A program made the translations under genes and the position numbers. Of a stretch of 64,000 bases of DNA, positions 1 to 10,443 are shown piece by piece. A model generated the notes under the pieces. It saw nothing but the letters and a program-made list of their open reading frames with translations, was not told the origin of the DNA and made no database searches. The stretch comes from Eubacteriaceae bacterium (GTDB lineage Bacteria; Bacillota; Clostridia; Oscillospirales; Acutalibacteraceae). Position 1 is the first letter of the stretch; each line of letters opens with the position of its first letter. The stretch is taken from contig JAETRQ010000001.1 of assembly GCA_021770095.1 (NCBI GenBank), positions 224,930 to 288,929 on the forward strand, in the 5' to 3' direction.

Positions 1-503
1 CTGTATTTTACTTCCTGTTTGGCGAACTGAATTATTTTTCTGACTTTTGCATCACTCATATTATACATTTTTGCAATTTCTTTGCTGGTATAACCGAATA
101 TATAAGTGAGATAGAGGAAATTTTTATGTTTCTCATCCAAACTGTCAATTACCATTTTCAGTTCCGTACAATCAAATTCATCAAAATCTTCAATTGCAAT
201 CTCATCATCGCTCAATTCTTCTTCTCTTGCAGAAAGCCTGGCAAAACTTCTGAATTTATCAACCGCTTTACCTTCACTGATTACAGATATAAAACATTTT
301 GTTTTTGGGGAGTCGACTTCTTCAATCTTCTCCATATTCTGAGCAATATGAAGAAAAACATCCTGAACACATTCCTCAACATCTTCATGGCTGCTTAACT
401 TTTGGTTTACGATATATAATACAAGGCTAAGATATTGGTCATAAATTTCCTGAAACTTTAACTTATCCTCCTCTTTATCAATCAAATCTAAAAATGCTAC
501 CAT
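1..503 (-). CDS. RNA polymerase sigma-70 family (ECF-like) factor, 3' end runs off the window
   Basis: Reverse-strand translation from ATG at 503 is open to the edge: MVAFLDLIDKEEDKLKFQEIYDQYLSLVLYIVNQKLSSHEDVEECVQDVFLHIAQ...DSLDEKHKNFLYLTYIFGYTSKEIAKMYNMSDAKVRKIIQFAKQEVKY; region 2 and region 4-like HTH. Missing from ORF track because it is partial. Confidence 0.8.
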   Translation of the reverse strand, partial: MVAFLDLIDKEEDKLKFQEIYDQYLSLVLYIVNQKLSSHEDVEECVQDVFLHIAQNMEKIEEVDSPKTKCFISVISEGKAVDKFRSFARLSAREEELSDDEIAIEDFDEFDCTELKMVIDSLDEKHKNFLYLTYIFGYTSKEIAKMYNMSDAKVRKIIQFAKQEVKY

Positions 504-739
504 AATACCACCCAATTATCTGATTAAATAAAATGTTATATATAAGTTGACATATAATAACTTTTTTGTCAACACTTTTTGGCAAAAAATGGAAAAATTA
601 GACAAAAGGCAAAAAATATCGACCTGAATAATTCTATTAAAACAATAAAACACAGTTGCAAATTTGTTGCGAATATAAATCACTATCATAATATAAATTG
701 AAGAAAAGCAAATAAACACTTGTGAAAGGTTATAAGAAT

Positions 740-1822
740 ATGGCTGAAATCAGTTTATGTATGATTGTTAAGGATGAAGAAAAAGTGCTTGCTCGCTGTC
801 TTGAAAGTATAAAAGATGCTGTTGACGAAATCATAATTGTTGACACAGGCAGCACCGACAGCACCAAATCCATTGCACTTAAGTATACACAAAAGGTATA
901 TGACTTCAAATGGATTGATGATTTCTCAGCAGCACGCAATTATTCATTTTCAAAAGCAGAAAAAGACTATATTATGTGGCTGGACGCCGATGATGTAATT
1001 ACCATCAAAAACAAAGAAAAATTAATCGAACTCAAAAGTAAAATGAAAAACTTCGATACAATTATGATGCTGTATAACACCGCATTTGATGAAAACGGGA
1101 ACGCAGTTTTTTCCTATTACAGAGAACGAATAGTCAGCAGACTGTCTGCACCCTGTTGGAAAGGACGTGTACACGAAGTAATTGAATGTACAGGTAAAAC
1201 ACTTTACAGCGACATTGCAATAAATCATCAGTCCATTAAAGAAACATACAGCAACAGGAATCTCAAAATCTATGAAAAACAGATTGATGAAGGCAAAATA
1301 TTACAGCCGCGGGATATGTTTTATTACGGCAGAGAATTATACTATAACAAACAATACGAGCGCTCTGTTGAAGTTCTTTTATCATTTTTGAGAAACAAAT
1401 ATGCCTGGATAGAAAATAAAATAGAAGCCTGCAAAATACTGTCATATTGTTATGCAGAAACAAAAAACACAGAAAAAGCATTAACCATATTATTTCAATC
1501 ATTCATATATGACTCTCCACGTGCAGAAATATGCTGCATTATCGGTAGTTTATTTATGGAAAAAGAAGAATATAGAAATGCAATTTATTGGTTTGAAACA
1601 GCATTGAATATTCCGCAGAATATAGAAAAAGGTGCTTTTACAAATTTTGATGCTTACGGTTATCTGCCCAGCATACAATTATGTGTTTGTTATGACAAAT
1701 TGGGTAATCATACCAAAGCAGAAGAATATAATACAAAAGCAGGAACATACCGACCGAATTCTCCGGCATATTTGCAAAACAAAAAGTATTTCCGTTCACT
1801 TCACAACAACCAAACATTTTGA
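740..1822 (+). CDS. GT2-family glycosyltransferase with C-terminal TPR-like region
   Basis: ISLCMIVKDEEKVLARCLESI...EIIIVDTGSTDSTKSIA, DFSAARN, WLDADD motifs; TPR-like C-terminus. ATG at 740 with AAAGG upstream preferred over GTG 722. Confidence 0.88.
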   Translation: MAEISLCMIVKDEEKVLARCLESIKDAVDEIIIVDTGSTDSTKSIALKYTQKVYDFKWIDDFSAARNYSFSKAEKDYIMWLDADDVITIKNKEKLIELKSKMKNFDTIMMLYNTAFDENGNAVFSYYRERIVSRLSAPCWKGRVHEVIECTGKTLYSDIAINHQSIKETYSNRNLKIYEKQIDEGKILQPRDMFYYGRELYYNKQYERSVEVLLSFLRNKYAWIENKIEACKILSYCYAETKNTEKALTILFQSFIYDSPRAEICCIIGSLFMEKEEYRNAIYWFETALNIPQNIEKGAFTNFDAYGYLPSIQLCVCYDKLGNHTKAEEYNTKAGTYRPNSPAYLQNKKYFRSLHNNQTF

Positions 1823-1877
1823 ATAGATTATATTAAGATGTATTACTACATCTATCATTCTGTTTAGGAGATTAATT

Positions 1878-3248
1878 ATGAGTTTGAATACAAATATTTA
1901 TAATTGCAGGGACAACACAGATGAGTGCTGTACAAATAGAATTTGCTGTTGTCCCTGCAGTATTGTTGGAGCAACCGGTCCTACCGGACCTACTGGTCCG
2001 ACTGGTCCTACAGGCCCATCAAGCGGAACGCCCGGACCTACCGGTGCGACTGGTCCTACCGGTCCAACAGGTATAACCGGACCAACCGGTCCTATCGGAG
2101 CAACGGGTCCAACTGGAGCTAATGGAATCACCGGTCCTACCGGCCCTATTGGTCCAACTGGGGCTAATGGAATTACAGGTCCGACAGGGAACACAGGTCC
2201 TACCGGCCCTACTGGTTCTACCGGCCCAATGGGTGCAACCGGTCCGACTGGTGCTAATGGCATAACAGGTCCTACCGGACCTACCGGCGCAACAGGTGCA
2301 ACAGGCGCTAACGGCGTAACAGGCCCTACCGGACCTACTGGTCCAACAGGTGCAACTGGTAATAATGGTGTTACAGGCCCTACTGGACCAACGGGTTCAA
2401 ACGGCGAGGCCGGTCCTATTGGCCCTACTGGTCCTACTGGTGCTAACGGTGTAACCGGTCCTACCGGTCCGACTGGCCCAACGGGTGCTAACGGTGTAAC
2501 CGGTCCTACCGGTCCTACTGGCGCGACGGGTCCAAACGGTGAGGCCGGTCCTATTGGTCCTACCGGTCCAACGGGTGCTAACGGTGTAACCGGTCCTACC
2601 GGACCTACTGGACCTACTGGTGCAGCCGGTAGTAATGGCGTAACAGGCCCTACCGGTCCGACTGGTCCAACTGGTGCAACAGGCAATAATGGCGTAACAG
2701 GCCCTACCGGTCCGACTGGTCCAACTGGTGCAACAGGCAATAATGGCGTAACAGGCCCTACCGGTCCGACTGGCCCAACTGGTGCTACCGGTGCAACAGG
2801 TCCTACCGGCCCAACCGGCCCTGAAAACGGATTAGATGCTTATGGCGGAGTATACAGCACTGCACCGCAAACATTGAATCTTACTATTGGCGGAACAACA
2901 CAAATTCCTATGGCTTCCCAGATGCCGGCAAAAGATGTAACCTATACACCTGCGAACAGCATAACCATAACGGAGGCCGGCACTTATGAAATCAATTATT
3001 CCAGCACACTGTCAGCAGCTGTGGGTACAACCGTAACACTTGCTGTGCGCCGTAATACTGTTAACATTCCGAGTACGGTTATTTCCCGCGTTCTTTCAGT
3101 AGGTGTCGGATCATTGTACAGTGGCAGCACAATCATCACACTGAATGCAGGCGATGTTATTGACATGGCTCTATCCGCACTGCTTGCTGTCGGTATAACC
3201 CTTGGAAGCGGTGTTAACGCAACATTGACCGTAAAAAAACTGAACTGA
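1878..3248 (+). CDS. Collagen-like (G-P-T repeat) surface protein with Cys-rich N-terminus and BclA-like C-terminal domain
   Basis: Long uninterrupted Gly-X-Y repeats ([10 protein letters not shown]...), N-terminal [20 protein letters not shown]-terminal beta-rich domain ([25 protein letters not shown]...LTVKKLN); GGAG-type RBS. Confidence 0.9.
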   Translation: MSLNTNIYNCRDNTDECCTNRICCCPCSIVGATGPTGPTGPTGPTGPSSGTPGPTGATGPTGPTGITGPTGPIGATGPTGANGITGPTGPIGPTGANGITGPTGNTGPTGPTGSTGPMGATGPTGANGITGPTGPTGATGATGANGVTGPTGPTGPTGATGNNGVTGPTGPTGSNGEAGPIGPTGPTGANGVTGPTGPTGPTGANGVTGPTGPTGATGPNGEAGPIGPTGPTGANGVTGPTGPTGPTGAAGSNGVTGPTGPTGPTGATGNNGVTGPTGPTGPTGATGNNGVTGPTGPTGPTGATGATGPTGPTGPENGLDAYGGVYSTAPQTLNLTIGGTTQIPMASQMPAKDVTYTPANSITITEAGTYEINYSSTLSAAVGTTVTLAVRRNTVNIPSTVISRVLSVGVGSLYSGSTIITLNAGDVIDMALSALLAVGITLGSGVNATLTVKKLN

Positions 3249-3275
3249 ATTATTCCAATAAAATGATGTAAAAAA

Positions 3276-3305
3276 GAACCGTTTCAGTTAATACTGAGAC
3301 GGTTC
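3276..3305. terminator. Bidirectional Rho-independent terminator between collagen-like gene and araC
   Basis: GAACCGTTTCAGT-TAAT-ACTGAGACGGTTC followed by T-rich tract; convergent genes. Confidence 0.75.
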
Positions 3306-3965
3306 AAAATTTTTCTCTTTTTTCTTTTCTCTGAAGGTTTTTCCATAATACTTTTTTAATAATCTTTGAGTCTGCCTCTCACACAATCCGATTTTTTTGG
3401 ATAATTGAGTGAGCGTTAATTCAGAATTATATAAAAATGCCTGTTCAATCAAAATAAAACGTCTGTCATCCAAATTATCATCAAATGCGAAATCATTAAA
3501 TTCAGGCGGTAATAACAGTCTTATAATATCAGCCAGCAATTTTAAAACCAATCCGCTGACAGCACTTTTATAATCAGCCTTTTTATTTTTGAATTCAGAC
3601 AATACAGCCTTGGCATATGTATTATCAACATCTTTATAATAGCAAAAATGTGTTTCCAGGAAAGTGGAGGAAATTGCATTTGATTTATCAGGATTTGTAC
3701 ATTGCAGCATAATAAAAACATCACGGACAGGATTATTCTGATCTGCACTCTGAGCATGATAAACATTCGGACCGGTAATAAAAAAATCACCACCTGAAAG
3801 TTCATATCTTGTTGTGTCTGTAACAAGCCAACCCCTGCCGTCAAGAATAAAGTGCAGTTCGTAACTGTCTTTTGAATGTGCGTGACGCGGTATATCTTCA
3901 CCAAGGATTCCGCCTCCGACATCCGTAATATTAAATAATACATTGTTCCATAAAATATTTATCAT
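3288..3965 (-). CDS. AraC-family transcriptional regulator (cupin sensor)
   Basis: Cupin-like N-terminus (RHAHSKDSYELHFILDGRGW) and C-terminal HTH (LTLTQLSKKIGLCERQTQRLLKKYYGKTF). Confidence 0.8.
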   Translation of the reverse strand: MINILWNNVLFNITDVGGGILGEDIPRHAHSKDSYELHFILDGRGWLVTDTTRYELSGGDFFITGPNVYHAQSADQNNPVRDVFIMLQCTNPDKSNAISSTFLETHFCYYKDVDNTYAKAVLSEFKNKKADYKSAVSGLVLKLLADIIRLLLPPEFNDFAFDDNLDDRRFILIEQAFLYNSELTLTQLSKKIGLCERQTQRLLKKYYGKTFREKKKEKNFEPSQY

Positions 3966-4067
3966 AATCTGTCACCACAAAAACGATAACACAAATACGA
4001 CATTTTTTCAACCATAATGTCGCATTATTGCATTTATATTATGTTATAATTTTTTTGAGGTGACAGT

Positions 4068-6755
4068 ATGAATTATTTTAAAAAAGCATTATGTATTATT
4101 TTATGTACCGTATTTATTTTCACTCTTTCTGCATGCAGCGGTAATCAGCCAAACAATTCGGAAATTGAAAATTTATTTGCAGATACAACAAAAATATCAT
4201 ACAGTACAAAGTATACTCCCCTTTCTGCTAAAAAGAAAAACAGCACAAAAAAGTGGAGACAGGGAATGGTATCCGGCAATGGACTGCAAGGCTTTGTTGA
4301 AAGCGGTTCACCATATTCGGACACATTCATATTTCAGAATATGCATTTTATTATGCCCAATGAAAATGTCAGAAACTGTCCTGTGACTTTTGATGAACTT
4401 GAAACAGTTAAACAGTCAATCGTCAAACAGGAAGATATTGTTGACAATGCAAATTATGATGATGTATACCGTTATCATCCGGGAGGACAATTAAGAATTG
4501 AACTGGATGGAAAAGGTGAAAAGAATTATATCCGATATACGGATTATGAATCATCACAGGTTGGCGTCAGATATGAAAACCAAGACGGTATATGGGAACG
4601 AAAATCTTTCACATCCATGGCAGACGGTGTTGTTATCACAAAACTCTCATCATCAAGTACAGGTGCAAAAATAAATGCCGCACTTTCATTTGACGATATT
4701 TCATCAATGGCTAATTTTGGTGACAGTGATGAAGTTCATTTAAAATACAAAAAAATTGTCAGTGATAATGCCGATACGCTTTCCATAATTGCACATTATC
4801 CTGATTATGAAAACAGTGAATTAAAAAACGGCGGATATGCAACTGCTACATATATAGTGACCGACGGCACAAAAGAGAAAATTGAACTTGATAAAAACAT
4901 GGATGAAAGTCAGTTCACAGAGAGCCGCAATGAAGGCATAAAAATCAGTGATGCTGACAGTCTGTATCTTATCACAATCTCAGACAGAGATTACGATATG
5001 GGAAAATATGATGATTTTGACAACCAAACTGAATTTGCGTTGATTGAAAAGTTAACAAACAAATTAAAAGGAGTTGCTGACAAATACACAGATGACGCAA
5101 CATTCGATTATGACTCGGCACTGAACAACCATCTTGCAATTTATCAGCCGCAGTTTGATGCTGTTACACTGACTTTAGATGATGATGATGTAAATATCAA
5201 TTCAAATGAAAGTCTCCTAAAATCACAAAAAGGCAAAAAAGAAATTAATTCTGCCCTTGCACAAAGAACATATTATGCCGGCAGATATGCATACCTTTGC
5301 TGCAGCGGATATTCAACAAGCAGACTTTACGGTATGTGGACAGGGGAATGGAATACCGGCTGGGGCAGCAAATATACAATGGATGCGAATGTAAATCTGC
5401 AGACATCCTCTATGAATACAGGTAATATGAAGCGTTCCCCTATCGGCTATACATATTTCATACTGCGTCAGCTTCCTGACTGGGAAGAAAATGCATATGC
5501 AACTCATGGATTCACCGATGCAATACAAGCACCTGTCAATACAGATGGTGACAAGGCAGTAATAACCGAAACCTGCTATCCTTATCCGTTCAGATATTGG
5601 AATGCCGGAACCTCATGGATGATACAGCCATTATATGAAACCCTGCAATGTTACGGAAATATCAGCATACCGCTGAGTGACGAATTTGATTTGGGCAAAT
5701 TGAAATCTGTGCTTTCTCCAACCCAGACAGACTTAACTGACGAGCAAATACAATCCATTAAAGACAAAGGCTGCCTTCAATTACAGGAAGATATACTTCT
5801 GCCCCTTCTCATTAAATCGGCTAATTATTGGGAACAAATAATGACAACCGAATATTTCACTGACAGCAATGGATATATAAAATATGAACAAGGCAAAACC
5901 GAACTCAATGAGGGAGAAAGTTATTGCATACTGCCAAGTTATTCTCCTGAAAACAATCCGGCAAATTATCCAAGTCCGTCAGTAGCCAACAGTGCAATAG
6001 ATATAGCAGCATGCAAAGATAACCTGAATATGCTGATTGATGTTGTTACAAACATGGATTCCGATGCTGATGTAAGTAAATGGCAAAATCTTCTTGACAA
6101 TCTTCCGCCTTATCAATATGACGAAAGCGGTGCTATAAAAGAATGGGCAGCGGCAGGTTTTGAAGAAAACAATGAACACAGACACCTGAGCCATCTGTAC
6201 TGCGTATGGCCGCTGTTTGAAACACAAAACAATCCTGACTTAACCAAAGCGTGCATTCAGGCAATTGATAATCGTGAAAGTGAAAATGAAGCAAGTCATG
6301 CACTGGTTCACCGTTCACTAATTGCAGCAAGACTGAAAGACAGAGACAGTCTTACAGACGCACTTACAAAACTTATGAATCATAAAATAAGATATGATTC
6401 ACTGATGACAAATCACGATTATGACCAAAGCAGTTGCTACTGCACAGATTTTGCAATCGGATACCTTGGAATCATCAATGAGAGCCTTGTTTATTCAAAT
6501 ACAGGTGAAATTGAAATATTGCCGGCACTGCCAAACAGCGGTTTTAACAAAGGAAAAATCACAGGAATCAAGGCACGCACACAGGCAACAGTCAACTCAC
6601 TTGAATGGGATATTGAATCAAAAACAGCAACAGTTGAGATAACATCTGATATTGAACAGACAATAAAAGTTTCTTCTCCGCTTTCAGATAATGAACAACA
6701 ACTGAAATTCAGTGCAGGCGAAACAAAAACAATTACTTTTGAACTGAACAAATAA
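4068..6755 (+). CDS. Lipoprotein, GH95-like glycoside hydrolase (alpha-L-fucosidase type)
   Basis: Lipobox signal peptide (IFTLSACSGN); LYGMWTGEWNTGWGSKYTMDANVNLQ and EHRHLSHLY motifs typical of GH95. Confidence 0.7.
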   Translation: MNYFKKALCIILCTVFIFTLSACSGNQPNNSEIENLFADTTKISYSTKYTPLSAKKKNSTKKWRQGMVSGNGLQGFVESGSPYSDTFIFQNMHFIMPNENVRNCPVTFDELETVKQSIVKQEDIVDNANYDDVYRYHPGGQLRIELDGKGEKNYIRYTDYESSQVGVRYENQDGIWERKSFTSMADGVVITKLSSSSTGAKINAALSFDDISSMANFGDSDEVHLKYKKIVSDNADTLSIIAHYPDYENSELKNGGYATATYIVTDGTKEKIELDKNMDESQFTESRNEGIKISDADSLYLITISDRDYDMGKYDDFDNQTEFALIEKLTNKLKGVADKYTDDATFDYDSALNNHLAIYQPQFDAVTLTLDDDDVNINSNESLLKSQKGKKEINSALAQRTYYAGRYAYLCCSGYSTSRLYGMWTGEWNTGWGSKYTMDANVNLQTSSMNTGNMKRSPIGYTYFILRQLPDWEENAYATHGFTDAIQAPVNTDGDKAVITETCYPYPFRYWNAGTSWMIQPLYETLQCYGNISIPLSDEFDLGKLKSVLSPTQTDLTDEQIQSIKDKGCLQLQEDILLPLLIKSANYWEQIMTTEYFTDSNGYIKYEQGKTELNEGESYCILPSYSPENNPANYPSPSVANSAIDIAACKDNLNMLIDVVTNMDSDADVSKWQNLLDNLPPYQYDESGAIKEWAAAGFEENNEHRHLSHLYCVWPLFETQNNPDLTKACIQAIDNRESENEASHALVHRSLIAARLKDRDSLTDALTKLMNHKIRYDSLMTNHDYDQSSCYCTDFAIGYLGIINESLVYSNTGEIEILPALPNSGFNKGKITGIKARTQATVNSLEWDIESKTATVEITSDIEQTIKVSSPLSDNEQQLKFSAGETKTITFELNK

Positions 6756-6771
6756 AATATTATTTTCAAAC

Positions 6772-6803
6772 AAAAATCAGAGTGTTTAAAACACTCTGAT
6801 TTT
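6772..6803. terminator. Bidirectional terminator between GH95-like gene and histidine kinase
   Basis: Perfect palindrome AAAAATCAGAGTGTTTAAACACTCTGATTTTT between convergent genes. Confidence 0.85.
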
Positions 6804-6807
6804 TATC

Positions 6808-7695
6808 TTATTTGAATAATATACAAATACGCAATATCTCTTTACTATAATCAACGGAAATACTGCCGTTCATTTTTTCAGTAAGACTTTTTGAAATGGA
6901 TAGACCGAGACCGGTGGATTTTTCTGCATTTTCAACCGTATAAAACCGATTCAGAAGTTTTGCACTTTGGATTTTATCCAGTTTCGATGCATGATTTGAA
7001 AATACAATTTCACCATTTTTTGATAATGAGATGGATAGATCGCCGTCACTGTATTTGATTGCATTGCTGATTATGTTACTGAAAATCCGCAACAACGCAT
7101 TTTTATCAAGAGAACGCACAACTTTATTTTCACAAATCGAAATTTCAGGATGAATACCTGATTTTTTCAATTCTGTATAAAAGGAAGAAATACTCTCTTC
7201 AAGCACACTGTTCACAACTATATCTTCGCATTTTATATTATCAATTGTGGATGTGACAACAGAATACCTGAATAATTCCTCAGTCAATTGTTTCATTGCC
7301 AAAGTACGATTCTTTATTACATCAAGATATTTGATGAGTGTATCCGACTTATCCTCCTGCTCTATTAAATCGAGATAACCGCATATAGCAGTCAGAGGCG
7401 TCCTCAAATCATGTGATATATTTGTTACAGCCTCTTTCACTTCCATATCACCCTGCTGGAATTTTCTGCGTTCATTACACAATTCTTTCAACTGATGATT
7501 TATGTCATTTGCAAGTCTGCACATATGACTGTCATGGCATGATATATCAATAAGCGTATTGGTATCGGTTGAAAGGCGGTTTGTCAATGCACTGCAAATT
7601 TCATCAGCGGATTTTTGCAGAAGATATACTTTTACTGACAAAACAATAATGGCCGCAATCAGTATTGCAATTACAACAAACAACCAGACAATCAT
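6808..7695 (-). CDS. Sensor histidine kinase
   Basis: N-terminal TM; SHDLRTPLTAICGYLDL H-box; SNIISNAIKYS N-box; STGLGLSISK G-box. Confidence 0.92.
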   Translation of the reverse strand: MIVWLFVVIAILIAAIIVLSVKVYLLQKSADEICSALTNRLSTDTNTLIDISCHDSHMCRLANDINHQLKELCNERRKFQQGDMEVKEAVTNISHDLRTPLTAICGYLDLIEQEDKSDTLIKYLDVIKNRTLAMKQLTEELFRYSVVTSTIDNIKCEDIVVNSVLEESISSFYTELKKSGIHPEISICENKVVRSLDKNALLRIFSNIISNAIKYSDGDLSISLSKNGEIVFSNHASKLDKIQSAKLLNRFYTVENAEKSTGLGLSISKSLTEKMNGSISVDYSKEILRICILFK

Positions 7696-7704
7696 AAATA
7701 CACC

Positions 7705-8538
7705 TTACTTCAAATCTTTTTTACGAAAAGCGAAAACACCCGCACTAGTAACAATGAATGTAACAATAAATGAATAAATAATATTTAAAGGGAATCGTAT
7801 TTCATTGTTCGCCAAAAGAACACTCTGTCCTGTCGGCAGGAAATTGACAAGCCATTCATCCACTTTTCTTTCCCACCCGGATACATAAGCAGGATTTGCT
7901 ATTTCAGGGCCAAATTCCACCTGACCGTCAGCACTCATAGACACAAATTCACGTGTGAACTCAGGTTCCTGAAGCACATTGTACAACGAACTTGAAATCA
8001 TCAAGAGCAAAATACTAATCACAATAGATATAACTACTGTGATAGCTTTGTTGGTCGAAAGCATACTTATCATCGTCAGAATTGCAGTGAGTGCAACAGT
8101 TATAAAGAGACCGGTTAATAAGTATGCAATAAAATCACCTGCCGTACCCTGCCACATACCAAAATAGCAAATACCTACGCCGGAACCAAGCAACATCGCT
8201 ATATAAATCAGGAAAGTCCCTGACATACACACGGCAAAATTTGAAAGATAAATACTGCTGCGGCTGTGACCAATCATAATTTTATTTCTTATTGTGCCAT
8301 CACTGTATTCAGTCCCTAAAAACAAAGATATAAATACGGAATAAAAAAAGCCTATCATCGGCAGCAAATTGAAATAAACATCATTAAGTCTGCTTATGTT
8401 ATTGACAGAATCAGGATCAGAATGCTGCCCATTATTAATCATGGAAAATACAGATAATACAAACATGGCAGCAGCAACAATCCATAACGCTTTATCCCTT
8501 TTGAGACGGGAAAGATTTGCAAATATCAGTTTACTCAT
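7705..8538 (-). CDS. ABC transporter permease
   Basis: Multiple TM segments; SLFLGTEYSDGTIRNKIMIGHSR motif of ABC-2 permeases; overlaps ATPase gene by 8 nt. Confidence 0.85.
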   Translation of the reverse strand: MSKLIFANLSRLKRDKALWIVAAAMFVLSVFSMINNGQHSDPDSVNNISRLNDVYFNLLPMIGFFYSVFISLFLGTEYSDGTIRNKIMIGHSRSSIYLSNFAVCMSGTFLIYIAMLLGSGVGICYFGMWQGTAGDFIAYLLTGLFITVALTAILTMISMLSTNKAITVVISIVISILLLMISSSLYNVLQEPEFTREFVSMSADGQVEFGPEIANPAYVSGWERKVDEWLVNFLPTGQSVLLANNEIRFPLNIIYSFIVTFIVTSAGVFAFRKKDLK

Positions 8539-9445
8539 TCTTATCCCCTCCCAACAGACTTATATAATAACTCTCAAGACTTTCATCATGCTCAGCAATA
8601 GTCTTTACTTCACAGCCCTGTTCACTTAACCTTGATACGAGACAGGAAACATTGACCTGCGAATATATATATGCCTGCGTCTGAGAAAGAATATGATATT
8701 CCATTTGCATATCATCAAGCACCAATGCCAATATTTTTGTATCACTGACATCTATACGAAATGACTTTCGGCACGTTTTTTCAAGTTCCTGTGCACTGAT
8801 TTCTTTCACAATACGGCCTTGGTCAACAAATCCGTAATGTGTTGCCAGGCGCGATAATTCATCAAGAATATGGCTTGAAATCAAAACGGTTATCTGTTTT
8901 TCTTTATTCAGTTTCAAAATCAGTTCTCTGATTTCAACAATACCCTGAGGATCAAGTCCGTTAATCGGTTCATCCAGAACAAGAAAATCAGGGCTGCCTG
9001 CAAGTGCAACTGCAATACCGAGCCTCTGTCTCATTCCCAATGAAAAGTTTTTCGCTTTCTTTTTACCTGTATCACCCAGACCTACAAAATCAAGTAATTC
9101 AGGTATATCATCATAAGACGGAATACCAAGCACCTGATACTGCTGCCTGATATTATCTTCTGCAGTCATATCAAGATAGATTGACGGCGATTCAACCACA
9201 GCGCCGATTCTTCTTCTTGATTTCAAAATATTTTTATCGGTGTTCTTGATACCATATAAAGTATACTCCCCCGATGTTGGATTCTGCAGTCCGCAAATCA
9301 ATCTTATCAATGTTGTTTTGCCTGCACCGTTTTTACCGACTAATCCGTAAATTGCACCCTTAGGAACATTCATGGATAATCCGCTCAATGCTTTGAATTT
9401 TTTATAATTTTTTGACAACGCAGTGGCTGTAAAAACATATTCCAT
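8531..9445 (-). CDS. ABC transporter ATP-binding protein (BcrA-like)
   Basis: Walker A GKNGAGKTT, signature FSLGMRQRLG, Walker B FLVLDEPINGLD. Confidence 0.93.
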   Translation of the reverse strand: MEYVFTATALSKNYKKFKALSGLSMNVPKGAIYGLVGKNGAGKTTLIRLICGLQNPTSGEYTLYGIKNTDKNILKSRRRIGAVVESPSIYLDMTAEDNIRQQYQVLGIPSYDDIPELLDFVGLGDTGKKKAKNFSLGMRQRLGIAVALAGSPDFLVLDEPINGLDPQGIVEIRELILKLNKEKQITVLISSHILDELSRLATHYGFVDQGRIVKEISAQELEKTCRKSFRIDVSDTKILALVLDDMQMEYHILSQTQAYIYSQVNVSCLVSRLSEQGCEVKTIAEHDESLESYYISLLGGDKNE

Positions 9446-9538
9446 AATAAAAACCTCCTTAAACTGCTTATTCGCTTTGATACCTGTATTATATCCGGAA
9501 GAGTTAAAAAAGCAGTTAAGAAAAGAGTTAAGAATTCA

Positions 9539-10246
9539 TTAAGATTTATTTATTGTCTGCTCATTACCTAATGATTCTTCTTTCATTTTAAATCCGATTC
9601 CCCAGACTGATTCGATATAGTTTTTACCGCTGACTTCTTTAAGTTTCTTTCTTAGATTACTGATATGGACTTTTAATGAACTTTCAACACAATCAGGTGT
9701 ATCGGCACTTATTCGGTCAAGCATAACTGATTTTGTTATCACCTGTGATGGATTTTCCATAAGAAGTTTAAGAATAGCATACTCTGTTTTCGTGAGTTTA
9801 ACACATGTATCCTTTATAAACACTTTGTAAAGCCTTTTATCAAGAACAATATCATGAAATACAAGTTTATCACCGACTGATGAATATGCAGATTTTCGAA
9901 ACTGCACGGCAATCCGTGCAAGCAGTTCTTTCGTATCAAAAGGTTTTGTAATATAATCCGCAGCACCGCTCATAAGAAGATTCACTTTGTCATCCACACC
10001 GACTTTGGCACTGACAACAATAACGGGTATGTCTTTCATCTTCGGCAATATCTCTTCTCCGTTAAGTCCGGGCAACATCAAATCAAGAAGAATAAGATCA
10101 GGTCTATCAGAGGATAAAATAAGCAATGCCTCTGTTCCCGAATAAGCACGCATGGTACTGTATCCTTCTTTTTGAAGTATTTCTTCAACCATATTGCCAA
10201 TACTCAAATCGTCGTCAATAATCAGTATATTTTTGATTGCAATCAC
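9539..10246 (-). CDS. OmpR-family response regulator
   Basis: Receiver domain (IDDD, LLDLMLPG, VSAK, KPFD) and winged-helix C-terminus (LTKTEYAILKLL...VHISNLRKKL...SVWGIGFKM). Confidence 0.93.
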   Translation of the reverse strand: MIAIKNILIIDDDLSIGNMVEEILQKEGYSTMRAYSGTEALLILSSDRPDLILLDLMLPGLNGEEILPKMKDIPVIVVSAKVGVDDKVNLLMSGAADYITKPFDTKELLARIAVQFRKSAYSSVGDKLVFHDIVLDKRLYKVFIKDTCVKLTKTEYAILKLLMENPSQVITKSVMLDRISADTPDCVESSLKVHISNLRKKLKEVSGKNYIESVWGIGFKMKEESLGNEQTINKS

Positions 10247-10443
10247 TTCCGTTCAAATATGAATTTAAATATCAATTTAAACTACATTACTATTTTTGTT
10301 TATAAAAAAGAATAGCACAACTTAAAATTTTTGTAAATATTATGACAAACACAAACCACACTGAACGGACATTATTTACCATATCTTAACTTTTTCTTTG
10401 GTATGGCTTTGAAATAATATGTTTTAATATCCACAAAGAAGGA

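Noticed and set aside
1836-1853. AGATGTA-TTAC-TACATCT hairpin between glycosyltransferase and collagen-like gene
   Set aside because: Only 7-bp AT-rich arms and no T tract; may be chance, not called as terminator or operator.
1898-2740. 280-aa minus-strand ORF with GPV repeats
   Set aside because: It is the antisense reading of the collagen Gly-X-Y repeats; low-complexity mirror ORF without its own RBS or promoter.
1965-2825. Repetitive region considered as a CRISPR array or satellite
   Set aside because: Repeats are 9-bp/54-bp codon-phased Gly-X-Y coding units, not constant repeats with unique spacers.
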